DNA of 64,000 bases from positions 62,001-126,000 of the forward strand of contig NZ_JAJIWO010000001.1 of the NCBI RefSeq assembly GCF_020880695.1. The letters run 5' to 3'. Each line of letters starts with the position of its first letter. The stretch's first letter is position 1. Origin of the DNA: Mucilaginibacter sp. UR6-11 (lineage in GTDB: Bacteria; Bacteroidota; Bacteroidia; Sphingobacteriales; Sphingobacteriaceae). Positions 24,005-32,334 of the stretch are shown one piece after another. The position numbers were made by a program, and so were the translations under genes. Under the pieces are notes generated by a model. It did not search any database. It saw nothing but the letters and a program-made list of their open reading frames with translations, and was not told the DNA's origin.

Positions 24005-25129
24005 ATGAATACTGCCGATCTGTTACAGCGTGCTTCACGGTTTGAGTTTTTAAGCATTGAAGAAGGTGTTTACCTGCATCACAATGCGTCTACAGCCGAT
24101 TTAATGTATGTAGCCAATGAGCTGCGTAAAAAGCAGGTGCAGCATGGTAAAGTAACCTGGCAGATAGACCGCAATGTTAATACCACCAATGTTTGTATAG
24201 CTAACTGCAAGTTTTGCAATTTCTTTCGTCGCCCCGGGCACGAGGACAGCTACATTACCGATATTGAAACCTATAAACAAAAGATAGAAGAAACCTTCCG
24301 CCTGGGCGGCGACCAGCTTTTATTACAGGGCGGCCATCACCCCGACCTGGGATTGAAATTTTATACTGACCTGTTCAGTGAACTAAAAAATCTATATCCA
24401 ACGCTTAAACTGCATTCGCTGGGCCCACCTGAAATTGCGCACGTTGCCAAGCTGGAGAACATGAGCCATATTGATGTATTGCGGGCCATGAAAGAGTCGG
24501 GCCTGGATTCATTACCCGGCGCGGGCGCAGAAATACTGAACGACCGCGTTCGCCGCCTGATATCCAAAGGAAAATGCGGTGGCAAAGAGTGGCTGGATGT
24601 AATGCGTGCCGCACACCAGCTTAACCTGCCAAGCTCGGCCACGATGATGTTCGGCCACGTAGAGACCATTGAGGAGCGTTTTGAGCACCTGGTTTGGATC
24701 CGCGAGGTACAGTCTGAAAAACCGGAGGGCCATCATGGCTTTATCGCCTTTATTCCGTGGCCGTTCCAGGATGACGGTACTTTATTACGCAAAGTGCGTG
24801 GCATCACCAATAACGTTACCGGCGACGAGTATATCCGCATGATAGCTTTGAGCCGCATTATGTTGCCCAACATTAAAAATATACAGGCCTCATGGTTAAC
24901 CGTAGGCAAGCAGGTTGCACAGATCTGTTTAAATGCCGGCGCCAATGATTTCGGGTCGATTATGATTGAAGAGAACGTGGTATCTGCCGCAGGCGCACCC
25001 CACCGGTTTACCGCTAAAGGAATCCAAGACTCGATAATAGCGGCTGGCTTTGAACCGCAGTTACGCAATCAAAAATATGAATGGCGTGATATGCCGGCGC
25101 AGCTGGAAGAGCAGGTAATTAATTACTAA
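24005..25129 (+). CDS. mqnC: Cyclic dehypoxanthinyl futalosine synthase
   Basis: A radical SAM enzyme of 374 residues in the futalosine route to menaquinone; it cyclises dehypoxanthine futalosine. The cluster motif is Cys64-x3-Cys68-x2-Cys71 (NVCIANCKFCNF). QGGHHPDLGLKFY, the ATMMFGHVET phrase, FIPWPFQDDGTLL and ANDFGSIMIEENVVSAAG fit MqnC better than the related MqnE or CofH. I start it at 24005 rather than at a codon five residues earlier, because the promoter element lies across that upstream part. It is alone here; the other mqn genes are outside the window. Confidence 0.92.
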   Translation: MNTADLLQRASRFEFLSIEEGVYLHHNASTADLMYVANELRKKQVQHGKVTWQIDRNVNTTNVCIANCKFCNFFRRPGHEDSYITDIETYKQKIEETFRLGGDQLLLQGGHHPDLGLKFYTDLFSELKNLYPTLKLHSLGPPEIAHVAKLENMSHIDVLRAMKESGLDSLPGAGAEILNDRVRRLISKGKCGGKEWLDVMRAAHQLNLPSSATMMFGHVETIEERFEHLVWIREVQSEKPEGHHGFIAFIPWPFQDDGTLLRKVRGITNNVTGDEYIRMIALSRIMLPNIKNIQASWLTVGKQVAQICLNAGANDFGSIMIEENVVSAAGAPHRFTAKGIQDSIIAAGFEPQLRNQKYEWRDMPAQLEEQVINY

Positions 25130-25172
25130 GTATACGGTATCTTTCCTCTTTACCATTTACTGAGGCTGGTTA

Positions 25173-25203
25173 GATTTGACAACTTTTAAAAAGTTGTCAA
25201 ATC
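25173..25203. repeat. Perfect 31-bp palindrome after mqnC
   Basis: Fifteen-base arms (GATTTGACAACTTTT and its complement) with a single central base. It lies 43 bases after the mqnC stop and has no T run directly after it, so it is either a repeat or an mRNA 3' end structure. Confidence 0.8.
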
Positions 25204-25218
25204 AATAGCTATATACCC

Positions 25219-25278
25219 AACCCTCTTTACCGCTTGCGGGAGAGAGGGTGAACGAGCGCAGCGATGTTCGGGTGAGTC
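25219..25278. repeat. CCCTCTTT...GGGTGAGTC repeat, copy 1
   Basis: The sequence begins AACCCTCTTTACCGCTTGCG, has CCCTCT/AGAGGG hairpin arms, then AACGAGCGCAGCGATG and ends TCGGGTGAGTC. The whole order matches 36557-36618 with scattered substitutions. A dispersed intergenic repeat. Confidence 0.75.
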
Positions 25279-25308
25279 CCCGCGACAGAATAAAAATCTC
25301 CATAAACA

Positions 25309-25338
25309 AAAAACGCCCCGAACAACCGGGGCGTTTTT
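25309..25338. terminator. Bidirectional terminator
   Basis: Twelve-base arms AAAAACGCCCCG and CGGGGCGTTTTT around a six-base loop. It serves mqnC and the convergent ferritin-like gene. Confidence 0.9.
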
Positions 25339-25358
25339 ATTATCATAGGTATCAGCTA

Positions 25359-26201
25359 TTATTTAACCCCAAATGGCCCTACTAAAGCAACAACCTGCGC
25401 CATTGTTAAAGGCTCATCAAAACACTCTGTAGCAGCATTGGTAGATATGTTGCCACTAACACCTGATAAGCTGGTGATAGTTACGCCACCCTGGTTAAGG
25501 TTATCCTCGCCTGCGTAGTTAGCGTTTACTGCAGCTATGCCGGTATCGTTTGCACCTGTGATCCATGGTTTAGTTGTAGCTGCACCCCTGGCTCTGCGGA
25601 TTTGACGAACAGCAGAAGCATGACGCGCCTCAACCGAATGGATGTTTAACGCCGCCGTTAATGGAACCTGCTGGCCCAGCAAGCTGGGCGCCGCTCCTTT
25701 ATAAGCGCGTACACCTGTATCTTCAAACGCTTGTGCAACTGCAAAAAATGTGTCTACGTTGGTTAATACGGTTGGGAAAGTACCACCGGCAGTAAAATCA
25801 TAAGTACCATTAGTACCCTGGGTTGATTGTGCTACTGCTGCGCTGCCTAATACGCTTTTCAAAAATGCAACGTGCGCATTTTCATGCCCCTGTATAGTTG
25901 TGAGGTAAGCCCGCTCTGTAGACGAAAACGTAAGCCCGGTAGCCGCTATGCCGGCGTTATAAAATGCGGCTTCCAGGTACTCTAATTTTAACGCGTAGTT
26001 TAAAACGTCGGTTACAGAAACAGTTGCTGCCTGGCCGTAAGCTTTTTTAAACAAGGTGCTAAAAGCAAATGGTATTGCAGCTACCGCTACTTTTGAACCA
26101 AAGCCGGTTATATTTTTTATTGCGTCGCGACGCGGGCTGATCCTGTCCTGAAACTCAGGGTCTGCTTTTCCAATTTCTTCTATTATTCCAAATAAATTCA
26201 T
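25359..26201 (-). CDS. Exported ferritin-like domain protein (second of pair)
   Basis: A 280-residue protein of the ferritin-like (PF13668) group. After a cytoplasmic leader it has a twin-arginine-like segment SPRRDAIKNITGFG followed by a hydrophobic stretch (residues about 35-50), which suggests Tat export. The helical core has EYLEAAFYNAGI, GHENAHVAFLKSVLG, AFEDTGVRAYKG and SVEARHASAVRQIRRARG, phrases that place Glu and His where ferritin-like folds bind metals. It follows the first paralogue by 12 bases and must be in the same operon. Members are linked to desiccation or stress responses, with no proven activity. Confidence 0.85.
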   Translation of the reverse strand: MNLFGIIEEIGKADPEFQDRISPRRDAIKNITGFGSKVAVAAIPFAFSTLFKKAYGQAATVSVTDVLNYALKLEYLEAAFYNAGIAATGLTFSSTERAYLTTIQGHENAHVAFLKSVLGSAAVAQSTQGTNGTYDFTAGGTFPTVLTNVDTFFAVAQAFEDTGVRAYKGAAPSLLGQQVPLTAALNIHSVEARHASAVRQIRRARGAATTKPWITGANDTGIAAVNANYAGEDNLNQGGVTITSLSGVSGNISTNAATECFDEPLTMAQVVALVGPFGVK

Positions 26202-26213
26202 GACTTTTCTGTT

Positions 26214-26921
26214 TTAAGATGCTACATAACCATAACTAGACGCACTCACTTTCGTGGTGAGGAAGCTGTTTGCGATACCCAATACGGCTGCAATGCTTTG
26301 TTGTTTATCCATGCCGTTTGCATCTAACACCGTGGTGTCTGCAAAGCTCCCCGGGGTGATCAGGTTGCGGATATAGGCGGCATGACGTGCCTCCACCGAA
26401 ACAATTTTACCGGCTAAGGTTAAGTAAGCCGGGTTCTGAATTAAATATCCGGCGCCATTATAAGCGGTAACACCCGTATCTTCAAAAGCTCTGGCTGCGG
26501 CTAATACGCTGCTTCTGCTTGAAAAATCAATAGCGTTAAAGTTTGGCGTTAATGCCGGGATGGCGTTGGTGCCTAAAGCCGCTTTAAAAAACTCGCGGTG
26601 CGCAACCTCATGGTCACGGATATCGGTTAACAATGCAATCTCATCTGCTGATGCGCCGGTGTACATGTGGGCGGCTACGTTGATATAAAACGCGGCCTCC
26701 AGTTGCTCAAGCGCGTAAGCATAATTTAATATGGCTAAATCACCGGTGGCGCCGATATCGATTTTTGACTTACCGGGGGCACCTTTGTAATCGTCAAAAG
26801 TTTTGCTGCATGAGGTTGCGGATAACACGCCGACGGCGGCCACCCCTGCCCCTGCATAACGTAAAAACGACCTCCGGGCCATATTTACCTCTGCATTTTC
26901 AATTAGTTTTTCTGGTTTCAT
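26214..26921 (-). CDS. Exported ferritin-like domain protein (first of pair)
   Basis: A 235-residue paralogue of the next gene. The N-terminus MARRSFLRYAGAG (from residue 14), then a hydrophobic run ending in SATSC, reads as a Tat signal peptide with a possible lipobox. The core repeats the same marks: EQLEAAFYINVA, DHEVAHREFFKAALG, AFEDTGVTAYNG and SVEARHAAYIRNL. The 13 residues before MARRSF could be leader or an over-long start; the ATG just before ARRSF is a possible alternative. The pair may form a mixed complex. Upstream is a 347-base gap shared with scpB. Confidence 0.85.
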   Translation of the reverse strand: MKPEKLIENAEVNMARRSFLRYAGAGVAAVGVLSATSCSKTFDDYKGAPGKSKIDIGATGDLAILNYAYALEQLEAAFYINVAAHMYTGASADEIALLTDIRDHEVAHREFFKAALGTNAIPALTPNFNAIDFSSRSSVLAAARAFEDTGVTAYNGAGYLIQNPAYLTLAGKIVSVEARHAAYIRNLITPGSFADTTVLDANGMDKQQSIAAVLGIANSFLTTKVSASSYGYVAS

Positions 26922-27268
26922 AAGTTAATTGTTGGTTGTATGTTTTAGTTATAAATAGTGTCTGGCTGGCCGGCGTTCTTTTTTTACCTACGCTTAAAGA
27001 TTACGCTGCGGTTTTCATATTTTTAATATATTGTTACTCCTTATAGGAATTATTGAAGTTTTATTAAAAAAGAACCTATTAATTTAAAATATTCATAATT
27101 TGCCAAGCAATCGGGGGTTGCCAATAAGTATGCCATGTTTAGTGAATATTCCTCAGGGGTTTAATTTTTAATTAAAGCCTTCCCGTAATATTGTATTCTA
27201 GCTTCAAAAAGAGCATTTTTTGTAATTGAACTTGTTACTCCGGCGGGGAATACTAATTTTACCGAATA
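26922..27268. other. Intergenic region between divergent ferritin and scpB genes
   Basis: This 347-base A/T-rich gap holds the divergent promoters, but I see no consensus TAnnTTTG in the right place on either strand. There is no convincing open frame, hairpin terminator or RNA gene. Confidence 0.5.
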
Positions 27269-27829
27269 ATGGAAAACCCTGAATTGTATATAGAGGCGCT
27301 TGTTTTCGCTTCAGAGCAAAGCATCCGCATTGAAGAAATACTGTACTGCCTGCAGGCAGCCTTTGAGCGCGACTTTACCCTGGACGAGGTGACCGCCTGC
27401 CTGGCAAATATCAGCACTAAATATTCGGCCGAACATTTCGCTATCGAACTGGTGAATATCAATAACGGTTACCAGTTTTTAACCAAGAAAGCCTATCATC
27501 CGGTGATCAGCCTTTTGCAGCTGCAACGCTCAAAAAAGAAGCTGAGCCAGGCTGCATTAGAGACGCTTGCCATCATTGCTTACAAGCAGCCCGTAACCAA
27601 AACAGAGGTTGAGCAGATACGCGGTGTAAATTGCGATTATTCGATACAAAAGTTGCTTGAAAAGGAGTTAATCGCAATAAATGGGAAGTCTGATGCGTTG
27701 GGGAAACCAATTTTATATGGCACCAGCGTACTTTTTATGGACTATTTCGGGATAAATAATATTGAAGAATTGCCTCATATAAAAGAACTTACAGATAACT
27801 CGACCTCCATTGGCGAGCAGCAGGAATAA
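27269..27829 (+). CDS. scpB: Segregation and condensation protein B
   Basis: A 186-residue winged-helix protein that works with ScpA and SMC in chromosome condensation. LYIEALVFASEQSIRIEEI at the N-terminus and the central KKLSQAALETLAIIAYKQPVTKTEVEQIRGVNCDYSIQKLLEKELI are diagnostic. Length is normal. scpA is not next to it here, which is common in Bacteroidota. It is followed by a small acidic protein gene. Confidence 0.95.
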   Translation: MENPELYIEALVFASEQSIRIEEILYCLQAAFERDFTLDEVTACLANISTKYSAEHFAIELVNINNGYQFLTKKAYHPVISLLQLQRSKKKLSQAALETLAIIAYKQPVTKTEVEQIRGVNCDYSIQKLLEKELIAINGKSDALGKPILYGTSVLFMDYFGINNIEELPHIKELTDNSTSIGEQQE

Positions 27830-27957
27830 TTTTTAAATGTTTTTTCTTTCAAATTGATTTTTCGTTATTTTTACTAGTAACAAACACGAGCAATAAAAAG
27901 AAGATTTCGTAATTTAGTTTAAGCAAATTTTAATTTTATAATAAACATTCACCGCCA

Positions 27958-28146
27958 ATGGGAACGCCAAAAAAAAATGCAGAGAAGAATATTCCTAAGA
28001 ATACGGATGCAGAAGATGATGATGATGACTTGGAAACAACACCAAAAAAAAAGGTAGTTGATGAGGATGAGGACTTTGACGGGTCTTTAGATGATCTGGG
28101 TTTTGAGGAATTTGGTGACGATGACGACGACGACGACGATTTTTAA
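27958..28146 (+). CDS. Small, extremely acidic protein
   Basis: A 62-residue protein with two zones. Residues 1-18 are Lys/Asn-rich (KKNAEKNIPKN). The rest is dominated by Asp and Glu in runs (EDDDDD at about 19-24, DEDEDFDG, then a terminal run of eight Asp before Phe), interrupted by one basic TPKKK patch. No hydrophobic core or signal is present, so it is probably disordered and cytoplasmic. It has an ATG after a long A/T-rich leader and a good terminator behind it, which supports expression. Function unknown; DNA mimicry or metal binding are possible guesses only. Confidence 0.65.
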   Translation: MGTPKKNAEKNIPKNTDAEDDDDDLETTPKKKVVDEDEDFDGSLDDLGFEEFGDDDDDDDDF

Positions 28147-28173
28147 TTGATATATTATAAATACCGTATTTTA

Positions 28174-28206
28174 AGCATTCAGAATACCTTTCTGGATGCT
28201 TTTTTT
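28174..28206 (+). terminator. Terminator after the acidic protein gene
   Basis: Arms AGCATTCAGAA and TTCTGGATGCT (one G-T pair) around a short loop, followed by seven T. Confidence 0.8.
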
Positions 28207-28225
28207 ATATTTTCCCAAACCCTGC

Positions 28226-29344
28226 ATGACGATTATAGAAGTAAAGGACAAAGCGGCAAGAAGGGCCTTTTTAGATACGGCCCGCATCATTTATAAAAAT
28301 GATGATAACTGGGTATGCCCGCTTGACAATGATATTGAAGCCGTTTTTGATCCGCTTAAAAACAACTTCCACCAGTATGGCAAATGTACCCGCTGGATAT
28401 TAAAAAATGACAAGGGCGAATTAATTGGGCGCGTTGCCGCATTCATCAACAATAAAAAAGCATTTCATTATGAGCAGCCAACCGGCGGCATGGGTTTTTT
28501 TGAATGTATAGCTGGTGAACAGGCCGCTTCTTTATTATTTGATACGGCCAAAAACTGGCTGCAGGAAAACGGCATGCAGGCAATGGACGGGCCAATTAAT
28601 TTTGGAGAGAACGATACCTTTTGGGGTTTGCTGGTAGAAGGGTTTTCGCCGCCTTCATACGGCATGAATTACAACCCGCCTTACTACCAGGCGTTTTTTG
28701 AAAATTATGGTTTTAAGAAGATGTATGAGCAAATAACCAATCATCTGGACGTGCACAAGCCATTCCCCGAGCGTTTTTATAAAATAGCCAAATGGGTTAG
28801 TCAAAAGCCCGGCTATGAATTCAGGCACCTGGAAACCAAACAAATAGAAAAATTTGCCGCGGATTTTATTGAGATCTATAACGATGCCTGGGCCGGTTTT
28901 GAAAATTTTGTGCCCATAACTTACAGCACCATCCTGGAAAGCTTTAACAAAATGAAGCCTATTATGGACGAAAACCTGATATGGTTTGCCTATGTAAACG
29001 GCGAGCCTGCCTCTTTTAACATTGTATTGCCGGATGCCAACCAAATGTTAAAACCACTAAACGGTAAGCTTAATTTAACAGGAAAACTTAAATTTTTGTA
29101 TTATAAATGGCGTGGGGTTACCCGTATGCGGGCCATCGTGATGGGCACCAAGCAAAAATTCCAGAACCATGGCCTGGAATCGGCCCTGTTTATTAAACTT
29201 GGAGAGTATGTGCTGCCGCTTAATCAATATGACGTTTTGGAACTGTCATGGGTGGGCGATTTTAATGAAAAAATGGTGGCGCTGCATAACTCCATGGGCG
29301 CCACATTTGCCAACAAGCACTTAACCATGCGATACATATTTTAA
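28226..29344 (+). CDS. GNAT-fold acetyltransferase-like protein
   Basis: A 372-residue protein with two GNAT-like halves. The N-terminal half has YGKCTRWILKNDKGELIGRVAAFINN and GGMGFFECI, the usual strand pattern for acyl-CoA binding, then GPINFGENDTFWGLLVEGF and YYQAFFENYGFKKMYEQ. The C-terminal half ends in ELSWVGDFNEKMVALHNSMGAT. This layout matches a family of large Bacteroidota proteins annotated as hypothetical or N-acetyltransferase. No substrate is known. I start at 28226 because the upstream ten codons overlap the terminator. Confidence 0.75.
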   Translation: MTIIEVKDKAARRAFLDTARIIYKNDDNWVCPLDNDIEAVFDPLKNNFHQYGKCTRWILKNDKGELIGRVAAFINNKKAFHYEQPTGGMGFFECIAGEQAASLLFDTAKNWLQENGMQAMDGPINFGENDTFWGLLVEGFSPPSYGMNYNPPYYQAFFENYGFKKMYEQITNHLDVHKPFPERFYKIAKWVSQKPGYEFRHLETKQIEKFAADFIEIYNDAWAGFENFVPITYSTILESFNKMKPIMDENLIWFAYVNGEPASFNIVLPDANQMLKPLNGKLNLTGKLKFLYYKWRGVTRMRAIVMGTKQKFQNHGLESALFIKLGEYVLPLNQYDVLELSWVGDFNEKMVALHNSMGATFANKHLTMRYIF

Positions 29345-29447
29345 ATACAAGTTAAAAATATATAAATAGGAAAAATATACAGCAAAAAAGCCCCGTCGCA
29401 CAGTTAATTGTTTGTACGGCCAGGCTTTATATTTAAGTAAAAGCTAT

Positions 29448-29789
29448 TTAAGCAGTGGCTTTGTTGTGCCTTAGCTCTTCAAAAAGCTCAATAACTTTCT
29501 TTTGAAGCTCTATTATCTCTATTTCCCTGTCGGTAAGCTTTTTGTTAACCACATCTAACTCGTTAACAAATTTTTGCTCCTGCTCCATGTCGTTAAAGGT
29601 AAGTAACTGAACTACTGACATCTCGAACAAATTGGAGATTTGCTCAAGTCTTGATAAATTAATATCAGTAATACCAGTTTCTATTTTAGAAAAAGCAGGG
29701 ATAGAAATATCTAATCTCTTAGCTACATCTTCCTGGCTCCATGCCTTCTGGTGGCGCAATAGTCTGATTTTTTTTCCTAGTGATTTCAT
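29448..29789 (-). CDS. XRE-family transcriptional regulator with C-terminal coiled coil
   Basis: A 113-residue DNA-binding protein. Residues 5-62 are a Cro/C1-type helix-turn-helix (IRLLRHQKAWSQEDVAKRLDISIPAFSKIETGITDINLSRLEQISNLF). Residues 75-108 form a predicted coiled coil with heptads (VVNKKLTDREIEIIELQKKVIELFEEL), which would make it a dimer. It stands alone between the GNAT-like gene and mpl. Its targets are unknown; autoregulation is common for such proteins. Confidence 0.9.
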   Translation of the reverse strand: MKSLGKKIRLLRHQKAWSQEDVAKRLDISIPAFSKIETGITDINLSRLEQISNLFEMSVVQLLTFNDMEQEQKFVNELDVVNKKLTDREIEIIELQKKVIELFEELRHNKATA

Positions 29790-29865
29790 GTTGGGGGGTC
29801 TATAAATAAGGAATTGGGTTTCTCAATAGTTAATAAAGTTACTAATTTTTTTTTATTTCAAACAA

Positions 29866-31224
29866 TTATCGTAATAATTTATTTTTCAAATCAATTAAGT
29901 CGATACCGCCAAAATTACCCGAGCTCATCATCAGCAGGTTTGCGTTACTTAAATTGAGCTGTTGCAGCTCAGTTAATAACAGTTTCGGATCATTAAAAAA
30001 AATTAAATCATTCTTTAAAAAAGCGGTCTTTACTATCCCGGCAGGATAGGGTTCCATCTTTTTTTGCTCAAAAGTTTTCTTATCAATAAAAACAATTGCT
30101 ACGTCGGCATCGTCCATGGTGCCGGCATACTGGGCCAAAAAATCTTTGTTCAGGCTGCTAAAGGTATGCAATTCTATACAAGCTATTAATTTCCTGTCAG
30201 GAAACTGCGTTTTAACTGCATGTATGGTTGCCTCTAATTTAGAAGGCGAGTGTGCAAAGTCTTTAAAAATGGTGGCATTATCATTTTTACCAACCAGCTC
30301 CAGCCTGCGGGCCGCGCCCTTAAAAGTGGTGATATAGGTATAAAAGTCGGCTTTGGTAATCCCTAAAGCCTCGGCTACTAATCGTGCGGCCTGCATATTC
30401 AGCAGGTTATGCTCGCCAAATACTTCCAGAGGATATTTTTCTCCGTCTGATAAAATGGTGGTGATGCCATTTTCAATGCTATATTCGGGCAGGCCGTACG
30501 GTTGTTTTCTAACTCCCGACTGATCATCGGCCACAACTTCTTCTAAAACCGCATCGGTTTGGCTATAGATCAATGTACCGCCCGGTTGTATGGTTTCAAT
30601 AAACAGCTTAAACTGCTCAATATAACTCTGGAAGGTTGGAAATACGTTGATATGATCCCAGGCAATACCGCTTATAACGCCAATATTGGCTTTATACAAA
30701 TGAAATTTTGGCCGCCTGTCAATCGGCGAAGCCAGGTATTCATCGCCTTCAATGATCATTACCGGAGCTTCTTTGGTTAGTTTCACCATGGTCTCAAAAC
30801 CCGCCAGCTGCGCTCCTACCAGATAATCAAAATCCTTACCTGCGGCCTGCAGCACATGTAATATCATGGAAGTAATGGTTGTTTTACCATGGCTGCCACC
30901 TATCACGACACGTAATTTATCTTTTGATTGCCCGTAAATATATTCAGGGTACGAATAAACCTTCAGGCCCAACTGCTGCGCTTTTAACAACTCAGGATTG
31001 TCAATCCGGGCGTGCATACCCAGGATAACGGCATCAATAGCTTTAGTGATCTTTTCCGGATACCAGCCATTTTCGGCCGGCAGGATCCCGTACTTCGCCA
31101 GGCGCGAAACCGAGGGCTCAAACAGTACATCGTCTGATCCGGTTACTTCAAATCCCTTTTTGTGTAAGGCAATGGCCAGGTTGTGCATGGCACTGCCGCC
31201 TATTGCTATAAAATGTACCCTCAT
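29866..31224 (-). CDS. mpl: UDP-MurNAc:L-Ala-gamma-D-Glu-meso-DAP ligase
   Basis: A 452-residue Mur ligase that recycles the cell-wall tripeptide onto UDP-MurNAc. The N-terminal IAIGGSAMHNLAIAL, P-loop GGSHGKTT (109-116), the family mark IIEGDEYLASPIDRRPKF and SGIAWDHINVFPTF separate Mpl from MurC. Length fits. It is followed in coordinates by a universal stress protein gene read in the same direction with 70 bases between. Confidence 0.94.
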   Translation of the reverse strand: MRVHFIAIGGSAMHNLAIALHKKGFEVTGSDDVLFEPSVSRLAKYGILPAENGWYPEKITKAIDAVILGMHARIDNPELLKAQQLGLKVYSYPEYIYGQSKDKLRVVIGGSHGKTTITSMILHVLQAAGKDFDYLVGAQLAGFETMVKLTKEAPVMIIEGDEYLASPIDRRPKFHLYKANIGVISGIAWDHINVFPTFQSYIEQFKLFIETIQPGGTLIYSQTDAVLEEVVADDQSGVRKQPYGLPEYSIENGITTILSDGEKYPLEVFGEHNLLNMQAARLVAEALGITKADFYTYITTFKGAARRLELVGKNDNATIFKDFAHSPSKLEATIHAVKTQFPDRKLIACIELHTFSSLNKDFLAQYAGTMDDADVAIVFIDKKTFEQKKMEPYPAGIVKTAFLKNDLIFFNDPKLLLTELQQLNLSNANLLMMSSGNFGGIDLIDLKNKLLR

Positions 31225-31294
31225 GTATTCCGCAGGTTAATGCTTATTATAAGGTGCAAATTAACGCAAAAACGCTTGTCTTAACAAAGATTTA

Positions 31295-32143
31295 TCATTT
31301 CAACAACAATACCGGTACTGCCGCGCTTGCGGCCAGTTGCTGCGACACGCTATCATGTAATAATGATTGGAAAAAACTGTACTTATGCGGCAGTGCTATC
31401 ACCAGCTGGGCGTCGTTATCAGTGGCAAATTGCAGTATGCCATTAATCACGTCGGTATTGTGTACGTAACTGTATTTGGGATGATAGGGCTTCAGCATCT
31501 GGTGCAATGCCGTCTCTTCTGCCCTGCGTTCGGCATCGCCGGATAAATGCCTTGAATCTTTATCGATATTTACGATCAGCAGCTCAAATTTTTTCTTGTC
31601 CAGCATTTTTTTCAGCGACTCCAGCGGCACGGTTTCTTTCACCTTGTCAAAATCGCAGGCTACCACAACGCGTTTAATGGTTTCAAAGCTGTAGCCGGGC
31701 GGCACCACAATTACCGGAACCGGACTGGCCTTTGATATTTTTACCACGTGCCCGCCAATCTGCGAGTCGTGTTTACTGGTGTTGCCCTTGCTGCCCAGTA
31801 TAACCAGGTCGGCATTTTTTACGGCAACGTTTTCAATAACCGCACGCAGTAAATGCGACCGGTTTAAATGTATGCTGACGGTTACCCCTGCCCTAACCAC
31901 TTTGCTTAGCCTTAGCTTCAGCTGCTCCAGGTTTTTGATCCTGTCGGCTGCATTTTGTTCTACTTCTCCTTCCAACAGTTGTACCATATCGGGGCTGGGC
32001 AACATCGTTTCTATGGGCGATACATAGTACGCATTCAGTAAAATGATGTTTTCAACGTTGGTTTGTTTACTTAGTGCGGCTGCAAACTCGGCGGCGTTTA
32101 TTGACGCCTGCGAAAAATCGATAGGTACAAGATAAGTTTTCAT
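31295..32143 (-). CDS. Universal stress protein with two UspA domains
   Basis: A 282-residue cytoplasmic protein. Domain 1 (1-150) starts TYLVPIDFSQASINAAEFAAAL and carries the nucleotide motif LVILGSKGNTSKHDSQIGGHVVKISKASPVPVIVVP. Domain 2 (about 155-282) starts KRVVVACDFDKVKE and ends LVIALPHKYSFFQSLLHDSVSQQLAASAAVPVLLL, where the G-x2-G-x9-G loop is altered. The first half should bind ATP; the second may not. A TAATTTTG element on the minus strand at 32200-32207 is 56 bases upstream. Confidence 0.93.
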   Translation of the reverse strand: MKTYLVPIDFSQASINAAEFAAALSKQTNVENIILLNAYYVSPIETMLPSPDMVQLLEGEVEQNAADRIKNLEQLKLRLSKVVRAGVTVSIHLNRSHLLRAVIENVAVKNADLVILGSKGNTSKHDSQIGGHVVKISKASPVPVIVVPPGYSFETIKRVVVACDFDKVKETVPLESLKKMLDKKKFELLIVNIDKDSRHLSGDAERRAEETALHQMLKPYHPKYSYVHNTDVINGILQFATDNDAQLVIALPHKYSFFQSLLHDSVSQQLAASAAVPVLLLK

Positions 32144-32199
32144 GACAGTAGGAATTAGATTTTATAGCTTTCTGACCATTTAGGTCTAAAAGTTAAATA

Positions 32200-32207
32200 C
32201 AAAATTA
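32200..32207 (-). promoter_or_regulatory. Possible promoter for the universal stress protein gene
   Basis: On the minus strand the bases read TAATTTTG, matching TAnnTTTG, about 56 bases before the start codon. No -33 element was checked convincingly. Confidence 0.35.
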
Positions 32208-32334
32208 GTATGTTTAAACAGCTAATTTGTCAAGCCAATAACATTTTGTACAACGAATATAAATGATTTGAGTTTGCCGGCGTTAATGCCCGCTAATTTT
32301 TCAGGGTATGTAGCGGCGTGTTTCTGGCGATACT

